A DNA stretch of 64,000 bases, from the NCBI RefSeq assembly GCF_014268655.2, contig NZ_JABWQX020000001.1:898001-962000 (forward strand), read 5' to 3'. This document shows, one piece after another, positions 16,531-25,201 of the stretch. A model generated the notes under the pieces. It was not told where the DNA came from. It saw only the letters and a program-made list of their open reading frames with translations, and searched no databases. How positions within the stretch are numbered: position 1 is the first letter of the stretch; every line of letters begins with the position of its first letter. Source of the DNA: Pseudomonas marvdashtae (lineage in GTDB: Bacteria; Pseudomonadota; Gammaproteobacteria; Pseudomonadales; Pseudomonadaceae). A program made the position numbers and the translations under genes.

Positions 16531-17316
16531 TCCGGGCGCTGCCTCATACCCCATCCGCCAACTCACGGCCCGGGTCGCTGCCAACAGACGCTGCGCCGCC
16601 GGGCCGTTTTCGTCGGCGTGGAACAGCGAAGTCGGACCGACGATGGTCATCACCGCCGTCACCTGGCCGACGGCGTTGAATACCGGGGCGGACAGGGCAT
16701 CCACACCGGGCATCAGCAAGCCATGCACATGGTGCAGGCCACGGCTGCGAATTTGCTCGCACAAGAGCGTATAGGCCTGGTCGTCGGCCAGTGCATGGTC
16801 GCTGGTACTTTTTACTTCATCCACACGCAGCCCGATGGTTTCCCGTTCTGGCAGATAAGCCGCGAAAACCAGCCCCGTGGAAGAGCTGAGCAACGGCAGC
16901 ACCGAGCCCAGTTGCGTCACCACGGTCACGGCTCGCACCGCAGGTTCGATACGCACCACCGTTGCGCCGTGATTACCCCATACCGCCAGAAAACAGGTTT
17001 CGTTCAAGTCATCGCGCAGTTCGGCCAAGGGCAGGGCGGCCACTTGCAGTACGTCCATGCCATTCAACGCCGCCAGGCCCACCCGCAATGCTTCGCGGCC
17101 CAGGCCGTAGTGATTGGTGGCTGTGTTTTGTTCAGCAAATCCGCTGGCGATCAGCGCTTGCAAATAGCGGTGGACCTTGCTGGCCGGCATTTGCACATGT
17201 TCGGCCAAGCGCGACAGCGACGTTGAGGGAGACAGCTCGGCCAACGCTTTAAGGATGTCGGTGCCGACCTCAGCGGAGCGGACTTTCTGTTTACCGTTGC
17301 TGGGCGGGTTTTCCAT
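16495..17316 (-). CDS. hmgR: IclR-family repressor of homogentisate genes, HmgR
   Basis: A 273-aa IclR-type regulator. The N-terminal winged helix is visible (ILKALAELSPSTSLSRLAEHVQMPASKVHRYL), followed by the IclR effector domain (GLAALNGMDVLQVA, then CFLAVWGNHGATVVRIEP). It is divergent from hmgA, and a 17-bp palindrome lies between them. HmgR of P. putida represses the hmg genes and is released by homogentisate; the same role is expected here. The 3' end overlaps the convergent unknown gene. Confidence 0.88.
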   Translation of the reverse strand: MENPPSNGKQKVRSAEVGTDILKALAELSPSTSLSRLAEHVQMPASKVHRYLQALIASGFAEQNTATNHYGLGREALRVGLAALNGMDVLQVAALPLAELRDDLNETCFLAVWGNHGATVVRIEPAVRAVTVVTQLGSVLPLLSSSTGLVFAAYLPERETIGLRVDEVKSTSDHALADDQAYTLLCEQIRSRGLHHVHGLLMPGVDALSAPVFNAVGQVTAVMTIVGPTSLFHADENGPAAQRLLAATRAVSWRMGYEAAPGSVQEVRDDAYH

Positions 17317-17377
17317 GGAAGGCAGGTCCGGAGAGGCGAATGGGCGTCTTTATAGCTTGACGGTCGCTGCCGAGCAA

Positions 17378-17394
17378 ATTACGTTATGCGTAAT
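17378..17394. promoter_or_regulatory. HmgR operator, 17-bp palindrome
   Basis: ATTACGTTATGCGTAAT is a palindrome of six-base arms ATTACG and CGTAAT around a 5-base centre. A further ATTACG half-site follows at 17398-17403. It lies in the hmgR-hmgA gap, 74 bp before the hmgA ATG. P. putida HmgR is reported to bind a 17-bp palindrome in this gap, so length and place agree. Confidence 0.75.
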
Positions 17395-17467
17395 CTGATT
17401 ACGATAAAAATAACCCGGTGCGCCTCAAGCTTTTCGTTGAATGACGGGCCGCATCCCAGGAGGCTCC

Positions 17468-18772
17468 ATGAACCTCGACTCCACCGCGTCGGAACTGGCT
17501 TATCTGTCCGGCTTTGGTAATGAGTTCGCCAGCGAAGCGCTGCCCGGCGCATTGCCTGTCGGCCAGAACTCCCCGCAAAAAGCACCGTATGGCCTTTATG
17601 CCGAACTGTTTTCCGGCACTGCGTTTACCATGGCCCGCGGCGAAGCGCGCCGGACCTGGATGTACCGCATCCGGCCATCGGCTCATCATCCGGCGTTTGC
17701 CAAGCTCGGCGCTCAGTTGGCGGGTGGTCCGCTGGGTGACGTCACGCCTAATCGCCTGCGCTGGAACCCCTTGGAGATCCCTTCCGAGCCCACCGATTTC
17801 ATCGATGGGCTGGTTCGCATGGCGGCCAATGCCAACTCTGACAAACCGGCTGGCATCAGCATTTATCATTACCGGGCCAACCGTTCCATGGAGCGGGTGT
17901 TCTTCAATGCCGATGGCGAATGGCTGATCGTCCCTCAGTTGGGGCGGCTGAGGATCACCACCGAGTTGGGCGTGCTGGAAGTGGCGCCGCTGGAAATCGC
18001 CGTGTTGCCCCGGGGTTTGAAAGTTCGCGTCGAATTGCTCGACTCGCAAGCCCGCGGCTATATCGCCGAGAATCACGGTGCGCCATTGCGGCTGCCGGAC
18101 CTAGGGCCTATCGGAAGCAATGGCTTGGCCAATCCACGCGACTTCCTGACGCCGGTCGCCCATTACGAAAACCTCACACAACCGACCACGCTTGTGCAGA
18201 AGTTCTTGGGGGAGTTATGGGCCTGCGAGCTGGATCATTCGCCATTCGACGTCGTGGCCTGGCACGGCAACAACGTCCCCTACAAGTACGACCTGCGCCG
18301 TTTCAACACCATCGGCACGGTCAGTTTCGACCACCCGGACCCGTCGATTTTCACTGTGTTGACATCGCCTACCAGTGTTCACGGCCTGGCGAATCTCGAT
18401 TTCGTGATCTTCCCACCACGCTGGATGGTGGCGGAAAACACCTTCCGTCCGCCTTGGTTCCATCGCAACCTGATGAACGAGTTCATGGGACTGATCCAGG
18501 GCGCCTACGATGCCAAGGCCGAGGGCTTCCTGCCGGGAGGCGCGTCGTTGCACAGTTGCATGAGTGCCCATGGTCCTGATGGCGAAACCTGCACCAAGGC
18601 GATCAATGCCGAGCTCAAGCCGGCAAAAATCGACAACACCATGGCCTTCATGTTCGAGACCAGCCAAGTGCTGCGTCCGAGCCGTTTCGCCTTGGACTGC
18701 CCGCAATTGCAAACTGACTACGACGCCTGCTGGGCCTCGCTGCCGGTCAATTTTGATCCGACCCGGAGATAA
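17468..18772 (+). CDS. hmgA: Homogentisate 1,2-dioxygenase
   Basis: A 434-aa Fe(II) dioxygenase that opens homogentisate to maleylacetoacetate. The N terminus [15 protein letters not shown] is characteristic; the iron-site region is seen in [33 protein letters not shown] and [16 protein letters not shown] chose the ATG at 17468 because AGGAGG lies just upstream; the nine codons before it in the open frame are unlikely. First gene of hmgA-fahA-maiA, with fahA starting 3 bp after its stop. Confidence 0.96.
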   Translation: MNLDSTASELAYLSGFGNEFASEALPGALPVGQNSPQKAPYGLYAELFSGTAFTMARGEARRTWMYRIRPSAHHPAFAKLGAQLAGGPLGDVTPNRLRWNPLEIPSEPTDFIDGLVRMAANANSDKPAGISIYHYRANRSMERVFFNADGEWLIVPQLGRLRITTELGVLEVAPLEIAVLPRGLKVRVELLDSQARGYIAENHGAPLRLPDLGPIGSNGLANPRDFLTPVAHYENLTQPTTLVQKFLGELWACELDHSPFDVVAWHGNNVPYKYDLRRFNTIGTVSFDHPDPSIFTVLTSPTSVHGLANLDFVIFPPRWMVAENTFRPPWFHRNLMNEFMGLIQGAYDAKAEGFLPGGASLHSCMSAHGPDGETCTKAINAELKPAKIDNTMAFMFETSQVLRPSRFALDCPQLQTDYDACWASLPVNFDPTRR

Positions 18773-18775
18773 CCC

Positions 18776-20080
18776 ATGTCCCAAGTTTCCTTCACCCGTA
18801 GCTGGGTCGAATCGGCCAACGGCCATACCGACTTCCCCTTGCAGAATCTGCCGCTGGGCATTTTCAGTATGGCTGGCGGCGCTCCACGCAGCGGTGTTGC
18901 CATTGGCGACCGGGTTTTCGATTTACAGGCGGCGCTGCAAGCCGGCTTGTTCGATGGCGCCGCAGGCGAAGCCGTCACGGCGATGGAGAACGGCCAGTTG
19001 AACGCGTTCTTCGATTTGGGTCGCACCCCCCGGGTTGCCTTGCGTGAACGACTACTGGAGCTGCTGCGCGAAGACAGCCCCCTGCGGGAGAAGATTCAGG
19101 CCGAGGGCGAAACGTTGTTGCCTCCGGCAGCCGATTGCCAGATGCATCTGCCGGCGAAGATTAACGACTACACCGATTTCTATGTGGGTATCGAGCACGC
19201 GCAAAATGTCGGCAAATTGTTCCGGCCTGACAATCCGCTGCTTCCGAACTACAAATACGTCCCCATTGGCTACCACGGTCGTGCCTCGACGGTTCGTCCG
19301 TCTGGCACCGATGTGCGTCGCCCGAACGGCCAAACCTTGCCGGCCGGCCAGACCGAGCCGACGTTCGGCCCCTGTGCGCGCCTGGACTATGAGCTGGAGC
19401 TGGGTATCTGGATCGGAAAAGGCAATGCACTGGGCGAGCCCATCGCTGTTGGCGACGCCGCCGAACACATAGCCGGTTTCTGCCTGCTCAATGACTGGTC
19501 GGCCCGGGATATCCAAGCCTGGGAATACCAACCGCTGGGGCCGTTTCTGTCGAAGAGCTTCCTGACCAGCGTCTCGCCATGGGTAGTGACGGCCGAGGCC
19601 CTTGAACCGTTCCGACGCCCTCAACCGGCGCGTCCCGAGGGCGATCCGCAACCGTTGCCGTATCTGCTGGACAAACGCGACCAGGCTGGCGGTGCATTCG
19701 ACATCGAACTGGAAGTGCTGCTGCTGACCGAGGCCATGCGCGAGCAGAACCTGCCGGCCCATCGATTGACGTTGAGCAATACCCAATACATGTATTGGAC
19801 CGTGGCGCAGATGGTTGCGCACCACAGCGTCAACGGCTGCCAATTGCAGGCCGGCGACTTGTTTGGTTCGGGCACGTTGTCGGGGCCTGAGAGCGGTCAG
19901 TTCGGGAGCTTGCTGGAGATCACCGAGGGCGGCAAAAAAGCGATCGAATTGGCCTCCGGTGAAGTTCGCAAGTTCCTGGAGGATGGCGACGAAATCATCC
20001 TGCGCGCCCGTTGCAGAGGCGAGGCTGGCGCGTCCATAGGCTTTGGCGAGTGCCGCGGCAAGATTCTGCCGGCGCGTTGA
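18776..20080 (+). CDS. fahA: Fumarylacetoacetase
   Basis: A 434-aa fumarylacetoacetate hydrolase, which splits fumarylacetoacetate into fumarate and acetoacetate. It has the metal-binding FAH core: YTDFYVGIEHAQNVGKLFRP, YHGRASTVRPSGTDVRRPNGQ, LDYELELGIWIG and LLNDWSARDIQAWEYQPLGPF. GGAGA precedes the ATG. It is tightly packed between hmgA (3 bp) and maiA (9 bp), and the three enzymes act in sequence on homogentisate. Confidence 0.96.
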   Translation: MSQVSFTRSWVESANGHTDFPLQNLPLGIFSMAGGAPRSGVAIGDRVFDLQAALQAGLFDGAAGEAVTAMENGQLNAFFDLGRTPRVALRERLLELLREDSPLREKIQAEGETLLPPAADCQMHLPAKINDYTDFYVGIEHAQNVGKLFRPDNPLLPNYKYVPIGYHGRASTVRPSGTDVRRPNGQTLPAGQTEPTFGPCARLDYELELGIWIGKGNALGEPIAVGDAAEHIAGFCLLNDWSARDIQAWEYQPLGPFLSKSFLTSVSPWVVTAEALEPFRRPQPARPEGDPQPLPYLLDKRDQAGGAFDIELEVLLLTEAMREQNLPAHRLTLSNTQYMYWTVAQMVAHHSVNGCQLQAGDLFGSGTLSGPESGQFGSLLEITEGGKKAIELASGEVRKFLEDGDEIILRARCRGEAGASIGFGECRGKILPAR

Positions 20081-20089
20081 GGAACGGGC

Positions 20090-20725
20090 ATGGAACTCTA
20101 CACCTACTACCGTTCCACCTCGTCCTACCGGGTGCGTATTGCCCTGGCACTCAAGGGCCTGGATTACCAGGCCCTGCCGGTTAACCTGATCGCACCGCCG
20201 GGGGGCGAACATCGCAAGCCGGCCTACCTGGGAATCAACCCCCAGGGGCGGGTGCCGGCGTTGCGCACCGAGGAGGGGGCGTTGCTGGTGCAATCACCGG
20301 CCATCATCGAATATCTGGAGGAGCGTTACCCCCAGACGCCGCTACTCAGCGGCGACCTGGCGCTTCGTGCTCACGAACGTGGCGTCGCCGCGCTGATCGG
20401 TTGCGACATTCATCCCCTGCATAACGTCAGCGTGCTCAACAAGCTGCGGCAGTGGGGTCACGATGAAACGCAGGTGACGGAGTGGATCGGGCATTGGATC
20501 GGCCAAGGACTGGCAGCGGTGGAGCAGTTGATTGGCAACGAAGGCTATTGCTTCGGCGCTACGCCAGGGGTGGCTGATGTTTACCTGATCCCGCAGCTGT
20601 ACGCCGCCGAGCGGTTCAATGTTTCGTTGCAAGCGTACCCGCGGATCCGTCGGGTTGCGGCGTTGGCGGCTGGGCATGTTGCGTTCCAGCAGGCGCATCC
20701 GGCGAATCAGCCTGACACGCCTTAG
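20090..20725 (+). CDS. maiA: Maleylacetoacetate isomerase
   Basis: A 211-aa zeta-class glutathione S-transferase, which isomerises maleylacetoacetate to fumarylacetoacetate with glutathione. The zeta signature SSYRVRIALALKGL is at about residues 11-24, followed by NPQGRVPAL and the C-terminal domain with CDIHPLHNVSVLNKL. A GAGGAACGG site precedes the start. Last gene of the homogentisate operon. Confidence 0.95.
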   Translation: MELYTYYRSTSSYRVRIALALKGLDYQALPVNLIAPPGGEHRKPAYLGINPQGRVPALRTEEGALLVQSPAIIEYLEERYPQTPLLSGDLALRAHERGVAALIGCDIHPLHNVSVLNKLRQWGHDETQVTEWIGHWIGQGLAAVEQLIGNEGYCFGATPGVADVYLIPQLYAAERFNVSLQAYPRIRRVAALAAGHVAFQQAHPANQPDTP

Positions 20726-20749
20726 AGTTGCCTGCCGACGGCATGGAGC

Positions 20750-21553
20750 TCAATGCACGATGGAGTTCGGCGGCAGATGGCCCAGTCGCTCGGTCAAGCG
20801 GATTCGCTGGATCGGATCGTCGCTGAGCATCAAGGCGTGCTCAAGATCGAAACGTTCGGCGTTGGGGCAGTCCAGCCGCTGGTAAAGGCTGGCGCGGGCC
20901 AGATAATCGGCGGCATTGGCGTTGCCCATTTCCAGCACCCGTTCGGCGTCGATCAGCGCCGCAATGTAATCATCGTTCGCCAGGTGCAATTGCCGCAGGT
21001 TGCGCGACAGCCGTTGCAGCATTTGCATCGGCTCGGCGTTGACCAGGTGCTCGGCCTTGAGCGGCACGTTCGAGCCATATTGGCGTTGCAGTAGCTCCCG
21101 GCAGTCATTGGGGTAAAGCCGACGGCCACCGCATGGGTCGAGCAGATGATCGGCGCCGGGCACGCGCAGCAGAAAATGACCGGGGAAATTGACGCCGGCC
21201 ATCGGGATTTCCAGCCCTCGGGCCAGTTCCAGCGCAATCAGGCCAAGGGCCAGGGGTTGGCCGCGTTTACGGGCCAGGACTTTGTCCAGCAATGCCGCGC
21301 GGGGGCGTAGGGGTGTGAAGTCGTCCTGGGCGAAACCCAGGTCATTAAGGCGTCGAAGAAGAGGTTGGCCCAGTTCGCTGACGGGTAACATCGGCAGGCC
21401 ATGGCTGACCAACTGCTGCAGATCCTTGAAATCCTTGAGCAACGCCGGTACGTCCGCCTCAGGATCATGTTCGGCGGCGATCCACAGCGCGGCTTCGAAC
21501 AGCGCCGGTGGCGAGCGGTGCAGACATTCAAAAAAGGCTTGGCGCGGCTTCAT
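20750..21553 (-). CDS. SirB1-family protein (transglutaminase-like with TPR tail)
   Basis: A 267-aa cytoplasmic protein of the SirB1 family. A transglutaminase-like fold is indicated by VLARKRGQPLALGLIALELARGL and GVNFPGHFLLRVPG; a helical C-terminal repeat follows (DYLARASLYQRLDCPNAERFDLEHAL). Members are common and their function unproven. I chose the ATG at 21553, 6 bp after GGAG, over the GTG one codon earlier. Convergent with maiA. Confidence 0.82.
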   Translation of the reverse strand: MKPRQAFFECLHRSPPALFEAALWIAAEHDPEADVPALLKDFKDLQQLVSHGLPMLPVSELGQPLLRRLNDLGFAQDDFTPLRPRAALLDKVLARKRGQPLALGLIALELARGLEIPMAGVNFPGHFLLRVPGADHLLDPCGGRRLYPNDCRELLQRQYGSNVPLKAEHLVNAEPMQMLQRLSRNLRQLHLANDDYIAALIDAERVLEMGNANAADYLARASLYQRLDCPNAERFDLEHALMLSDDPIQRIRLTERLGHLPPNSIVH

Positions 21554-21738
21554 CACAGTCTCCAGACTATGTCTCGTTTTAGCGCTGCCATGGGCTTTCG
21601 TCCAGTCTCGCTAATACGCCGTGACAGGTTATGCCTAAAAAGCTGACAACTGCCCAGGCTTATTCCGGCGTGCTCCAGCAATTTTCGGCCGCACGCCTAT
21701 ACTGGCGAAACAGACAAAAGTGATTCGGGAGCCTGTCG

Positions 21739-22758
21739 ATGTTCGCTCTCATGCAAAGCTCCCGCCTTGAATCGCTGCACTTGAGCGTGGACCCGGCGAC
21801 CGGGTTGAAGGCGGTGATTGCCATTCATTGCAGCCGTCCTGGGCCTGCCCTGGGTGGCTGTCGTTATCTTTCCTACCCCGACGATGAAACTGCCGTGGCC
21901 GACGCCGTGCGCCTGGCCCAGGGCATGAGCTACAAGGCCGCCCTGGCCGGCTTGCCAGTGGGCGGAGGCGTGGCTGTCATCATGCGCCCGGCGCACGTTG
22001 ACAGCCGGGCCGCGCTGTTCGAAGCCTTTGGTCGTTGCATCGAACAATTGGACGGGCGCTACATCACCGCCATCGACAGCGGTACATCGGTGGCGGACAT
22101 GGACTGCATCGCCCAGCAAACCCGTCATGTCACCAGTACCACCGCCGCGGGAGACCCGGCGCCTCACGCGGCGATGGGCGTCTTCGCCGGCATTCGTGCA
22201 ACGGCCATGGCCCGCCTGGGCAGCGATAATCTGGAAAGCCTGCGGGTGGCGATCCAGGGCCTGGGCAATGTGGGTTATGCCTTGGCCGAACAGCTGCACG
22301 CCGCGGGCGCGGAATTGCTGGTCAGCGACATCGACCCTGGCAAGGTGCAACTGGCGATGGAGCAATTGGGCGCCCATCCGATCGCCAACGACGCGCTGCT
22401 AAGCACTCCATGCGACATTCTTGCGCCTTGTGGCCTCGGCGGCGTGCTCAACAGCCACAGCGTGGCGCAATTGCGCTGCTCGGCGGTTGCCGGCTCGGCC
22501 CACAACCAGTTGAGCAATCTGCAAGTAGCCGATCAGTTGGAGAGACGCGGGATACTCTATGCGCCGGATTACGTGATCAACTCGGGCGGGCTGATCTACG
22601 TCGCCCTGAAACATCAGGGTGAGGAACTGCCGACCATCACCGCGCATCTGTCGAAGATCGGTGCCCGGCTCACTGAAGTCTTCGCCCACGCCCAGGCGGA
22701 GAAGCGTTCACCAGCCCGGGTAGCCGATGAGCTGGCGGAGCGTTTGTTGTACCGATAA
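21739..22758 (+). CDS. Glu/Leu/Phe/Val dehydrogenase-like protein with altered catalytic motif
   Basis: A 339-aa protein of the leucine/valine dehydrogenase family, which normally deaminates branched-chain amino acids with NAD. The substrate-side lysine is present in MSYKAALAGL (K66), and the NAD fold in IQGLGNVGYALAEQLHAAGAELLVSD. The catalytic-lysine motif GGGK, however, reads GGGV: V78, codon GTG at 21970-21972. That should impair the usual chemistry unless another residue replaces it. The start follows GGAG. A large hairpin follows the stop. Confidence 0.85.
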   Translation: MFALMQSSRLESLHLSVDPATGLKAVIAIHCSRPGPALGGCRYLSYPDDETAVADAVRLAQGMSYKAALAGLPVGGGVAVIMRPAHVDSRAALFEAFGRCIEQLDGRYITAIDSGTSVADMDCIAQQTRHVTSTTAAGDPAPHAAMGVFAGIRATAMARLGSDNLESLRVAIQGLGNVGYALAEQLHAAGAELLVSDIDPGKVQLAMEQLGAHPIANDALLSTPCDILAPCGLGGVLNSHSVAQLRCSAVAGSAHNQLSNLQVADQLERRGILYAPDYVINSGGLIYVALKHQGEELPTITAHLSKIGARLTEVFAHAQAEKRSPARVADELAERLLYR

Positions 22759-22832
22759 AAAAAGACCGCAGCCTGCGACAGCTGATACACGGGATGTAGC
22801 GTGTATCAGCTGTCGCAGGCTGCGGTCTTTTT
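22759..22832. terminator. Long perfect hairpin, bidirectional terminator
   Basis: Two 33-bp arms (22759-22791 and 22800-22832) are exact reverse complements around an 8-base loop. Each arm carries an A or T run at its outer end and the GACCGCAGCCTGCGACAGCT core. It sits between two convergent genes (dehydrogenase and yebG), so it can end transcription both ways. The stem is far longer than termination needs and matches a dispersed Pseudomonas palindrome. Confidence 0.9.
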
Positions 22833-22834
22833 GC

Positions 22835-23095
22835 TCATTCGTCCGACGGATTGAGCAGTTCGGACAAGGCGTCCGGCTGGCTCTTGAAGGCCTTGGCGAA
22901 TACATCGCGGTTCTTCGCCATGTAGATCCCTGCTTCTTCCACCTGTTTCTCGCTCAGCGATGGGACGGCTTTTTGCAACACCTCGGCCAGCAATTCGGCG
23001 AGTTCCAGCATTTTGTCATGACGGTCAGCTTCGGCTTTATCCATGAACAAGCGCTCCAGATCTCGGCTGCTGCGGTATACCACTTCGACGGCCAT
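22835..23095 (-). CDS. yebG: YebG-family SOS-regulated protein
   Basis: An 86-aa protein with the YebG N terminus (MAVEVVYRSSRDLERLFMDK, then EADRHDKMLELAELLAEVL). YebG is a small DNA-damage-inducible protein of unknown function. A perfect LexA box lies 44 bp upstream of the start, supporting SOS control here as in E. coli. Confidence 0.85.
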   Translation of the reverse strand: MAVEVVYRSSRDLERLFMDKAEADRHDKMLELAELLAEVLQKAVPSLSEKQVEEAGIYMAKNRDVFAKAFKSQPDALSELLNPSDE

Positions 23096-23138
23096 TCACC
23101 ACCTCACATGCCTTCACATTGGTTTGTCTTTTCGACTA

Positions 23139-23154
23139 CTGTATTTATATACAG
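23139..23154. promoter_or_regulatory. LexA (SOS) box of yebG
   Basis: CTGTATTTATATACAG fits the gamma-proteobacterial LexA consensus CTG-N10-CAG with nearly perfect dyad symmetry. It lies 44 bp upstream of the yebG start on the minus strand, a normal operator position. Confidence 0.88.
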
Positions 23155-23387
23155 GCAAAAGAATAAGCGAATCCTGATGCTTTGGATAGTGGCTTTTTAA
23201 TGTAGACCGATTTCAAGGTTTGTCCCGCAGGTAAATCGCGTCTGCGGCGAGGCCGGTTCATGTCGCAACGTGTCGTGTACCAGCCCATCGCCATCTCACC
23301 CCAGTGGCTGGCCTTTTTTCTGCATGCAGAACAACCGTCACGTCCAACCCGCATCATCCGGTCGAGCCGACCTAAGGAAACTACATC

Positions 23388-23888
23388 GTGAAAATCAACT
23401 GGGCCGAGAACCTGCGCCAGAACGTACACCAGCTGGCTGAATCCCTGGGCAACCTGTTCGTCGAGACGTTCCATTACCTGGCACTGTTCGCCATCGGAGC
23501 GGTGACCGCGTGGGCGGCGGTGATGGAGTTCTTGCAGATGATCGAGGAGGGGCACATCAAGATTGATGACATCCTCCTGCTGTTCATCTACCTGGAGCTG
23601 GGGGCGATGGTCGGGATTTACTTCAAGACCAACCACATGCCGGTGCGGTTCCTGATCTACGTGGCAATCACCGCGCTGACGCGCCTGCTGATTTCCAATG
23701 TTTCCCACCACAGTCCGCCGGACCTGGGAATTATCTACTTGTGCGGTGGCATCCTGCTGCTGGCGTTCGCGATCCTGGTAGTGCGCTATGCCTCGTCGCA
23801 GTTTCCCTCGGTGAAGATCGAACACCCGCACCGCAAGGTCGGCGCGGGTTCGAGCGAGCATGCCGAAGTGGAGAAGGGCGAAATCTAG
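23388..23888 (+). CDS. psiE: Phosphate-starvation-inducible PsiE-family membrane protein
   Basis: A 166-aa inner-membrane protein with four hydrophobic segments (YLALFAIGAVTAWAAVMEFL, ILLLFIYLELGAMVGIYF, FLIYVAITALTRLLIS, IIYLCGGILLLAFAILVV). The KTNHMPVRFLIYVAITALTR stretch is the PsiE family mark. Function is unknown; E. coli psiE is induced by phosphate limitation. Its stop overlaps the convergent DUF3509 gene by 4 bp. Confidence 0.85.
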   Translation: MKINWAENLRQNVHQLAESLGNLFVETFHYLALFAIGAVTAWAAVMEFLQMIEEGHIKIDDILLLFIYLELGAMVGIYFKTNHMPVRFLIYVAITALTRLLISNVSHHSPPDLGIIYLCGGILLLAFAILVVRYASSQFPSVKIEHPHRKVGAGSSEHAEVEKGEI

Positions 23889-24202
23889 AGACCGGCGGCG
23901 CTGCAGGCCTGGCCTTGGACCTGCGGTGGCGGCACCTTGATGGTGTCGCCGCCGGTCATGGCTTCGAGGATTGCCACGGCGCTGTGGCCTTGTTCGATGG
24001 CAATCCCGAATTGAATGCTTTGTACCAGGCGCCGCAGCCGTTCCGGGTCGTTGCGCTGCTGGGCACTGATCATGCGCTTGGCGACGACGCGCCCGCTCTT
24101 GGAAAGGGTCAGCATGATGCTGCCATCCAGGCCTTGGATGCTCAGGTTGATTTGGTACTGCGGCGCGAAGGCGTCCGTAATGATCTGAAAAGGGTTGTCC
24201 AT
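23885..24202 (-). CDS. DUF3509 family protein
   Basis: A 105-aa protein of the Pseudomonas-restricted DUF3509 family (NPFQIITDAFAPQYQINLSIQGLDGSIML, then GRVVAKRMISAQQRND). No signal peptide or membrane helix. Function unknown. Pseudomonas genomes carry several paralogues, usually as single genes. The 3' end overlaps psiE by 4 bp, tail to tail. Confidence 0.8.
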   Translation of the reverse strand: MDNPFQIITDAFAPQYQINLSIQGLDGSIMLTLSKSGRVVAKRMISAQQRNDPERLRRLVQSIQFGIAIEQGHSAVAILEAMTGGDTIKVPPPQVQGQACSAAGL

Positions 24203-24708
24203 GATGCGTCACCGCCTGATTGAACGTGCAGTTGTTGACCGGCCATGATCGGGATTAGTTCGCAACACCGGACCATCGGCTGTTCCATGATCGTATTCAT
24301 CCATCAAATTGCGGGGCTGGCAGGCGACGGACCGGGGGGGGCGCAGCCCTTGGCAGCTCTACCAAGGCTTTTGCAAGGGGCATGCCGGAAAAACTGTCGG
24401 ACAATGATCGCGGCGCCTTGATACCAGGGGCTCTGGGATGCAGGTCTGGGCGCTGCCCGTTTCGGGGCAGGAACGGATGAATGTTCGCTGGCGGTGCAAG
24501 ATCGGGGGGGAATTGGCGAGAGGAGCGAGGCGAGGCAACTCCCGACATTAACAGCGCTTTTGTCGGTTGTCCGGCTTTATTTGCAAATCAATATTTATCT
24601 TTTTTGAGGGCTTGAATTGTTCTGTCGCCAGCCCGACTCTGTATTCAAGGGGCCGTTGCGCTACCGTCGATTGGCCCCTGGCGAGCTAGCCGAAATAAGG
24701 GATGAACT
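24203..24708. other. Gene-free stretch before the HPF-like gene
   Basis: I see no credible gene in these 506 bp. The stretch from about 24560 to 24620 is AT-rich relative to its surroundings and may hold the promoter of the HPF-like gene, but no clear -35/-10 pair stands out. The weak minus-strand frame at 24297-24548 is proline/arginine-rich and has no ribosome-binding site. Confidence 0.5.
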
Positions 24709-25119
24709 ATGCAAATCCAAGTCAATAGCGATAACCATATTCAAAGCAGCATCCGACTGGAGGAGTGGGTACGTACGACCATTGAGAGCACGCTCGAACG
24801 CTACGAAGAAGACCTGACACGGATCGAAGTTCATCTGGGTGATGAGAACGGCGACAAGCCTGGTCCCCATGATTTGCGGTGCCAGTTGGAAGCGCGGCCA
24901 AAGGGCCACCAGCCCATTTCCGTGACCCACAAGGCCGAATCGCTGGAACTTGCGATCGAAGGCGCGGCCACCAAGCTGGAGCATGCATTGGAGCATCTGT
25001 TCGGCAAACTGCGCGGCAAGCGTGCCGCCACCAACGGCCCGACCGAATCGATTGCCCTCGCCGATGCGATGCTGGAAGAAGAATTCCTGGAGAACGAACG
25101 GGCTGCACTCAACGGCTGA
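24709..25119 (+). CDS. HPF/RaiA-family ribosome-associated protein
   Basis: A 136-aa short-type hibernation-factor-like protein. The N terminus MQIQVNSDNHIQSS and the RIEVHLGDENGDKPGPHDLRCQLEARPKG stretch match the HPF/RaiA fold that binds the small ribosomal subunit decoding area. An acidic helical tail follows in place of the long-HPF dimerisation domain. It is not beside rpoN, where the main Pseudomonas hpf is found, so this is likely a paralogue. The AAGGGAT site precedes the start. Confidence 0.8.
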   Translation: MQIQVNSDNHIQSSIRLEEWVRTTIESTLERYEEDLTRIEVHLGDENGDKPGPHDLRCQLEARPKGHQPISVTHKAESLELAIEGAATKLEHALEHLFGKLRGKRAATNGPTESIALADAMLEEEFLENERAALNG

Positions 25120-25147
25120 GTCTGGCTCACTTTTTTCACCCCAAAAA

Positions 25148-25173
25148 AACGGGCCTGCAATTGCAGGCCCGTT
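25148..25173. terminator. Bidirectional terminator between hpf-like gene and fecA
   Basis: A 26-bp perfect palindrome, AACGGGCCTGCAA joined to TTGCAGGCCCGTT, flanked by an A-run before (25143-25149) and a T-rich stretch after. It lies between two convergent genes and can serve both. Confidence 0.88.
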
Positions 25174-25201
25174 CTGTTTTAGCGGTCCACGAGCGCCGTA
25201 A

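Noticed and set aside
19052..20293. 413-aa minus-strand frame opposite fahA
   Set aside because: It is a GC-rich antisense shadow of a certain gene.
24297..24548. 83-aa minus-strand frame in the gap before the HPF-like gene
   Set aside because: No ribosome-binding site, low-complexity residues and no recognisable family.
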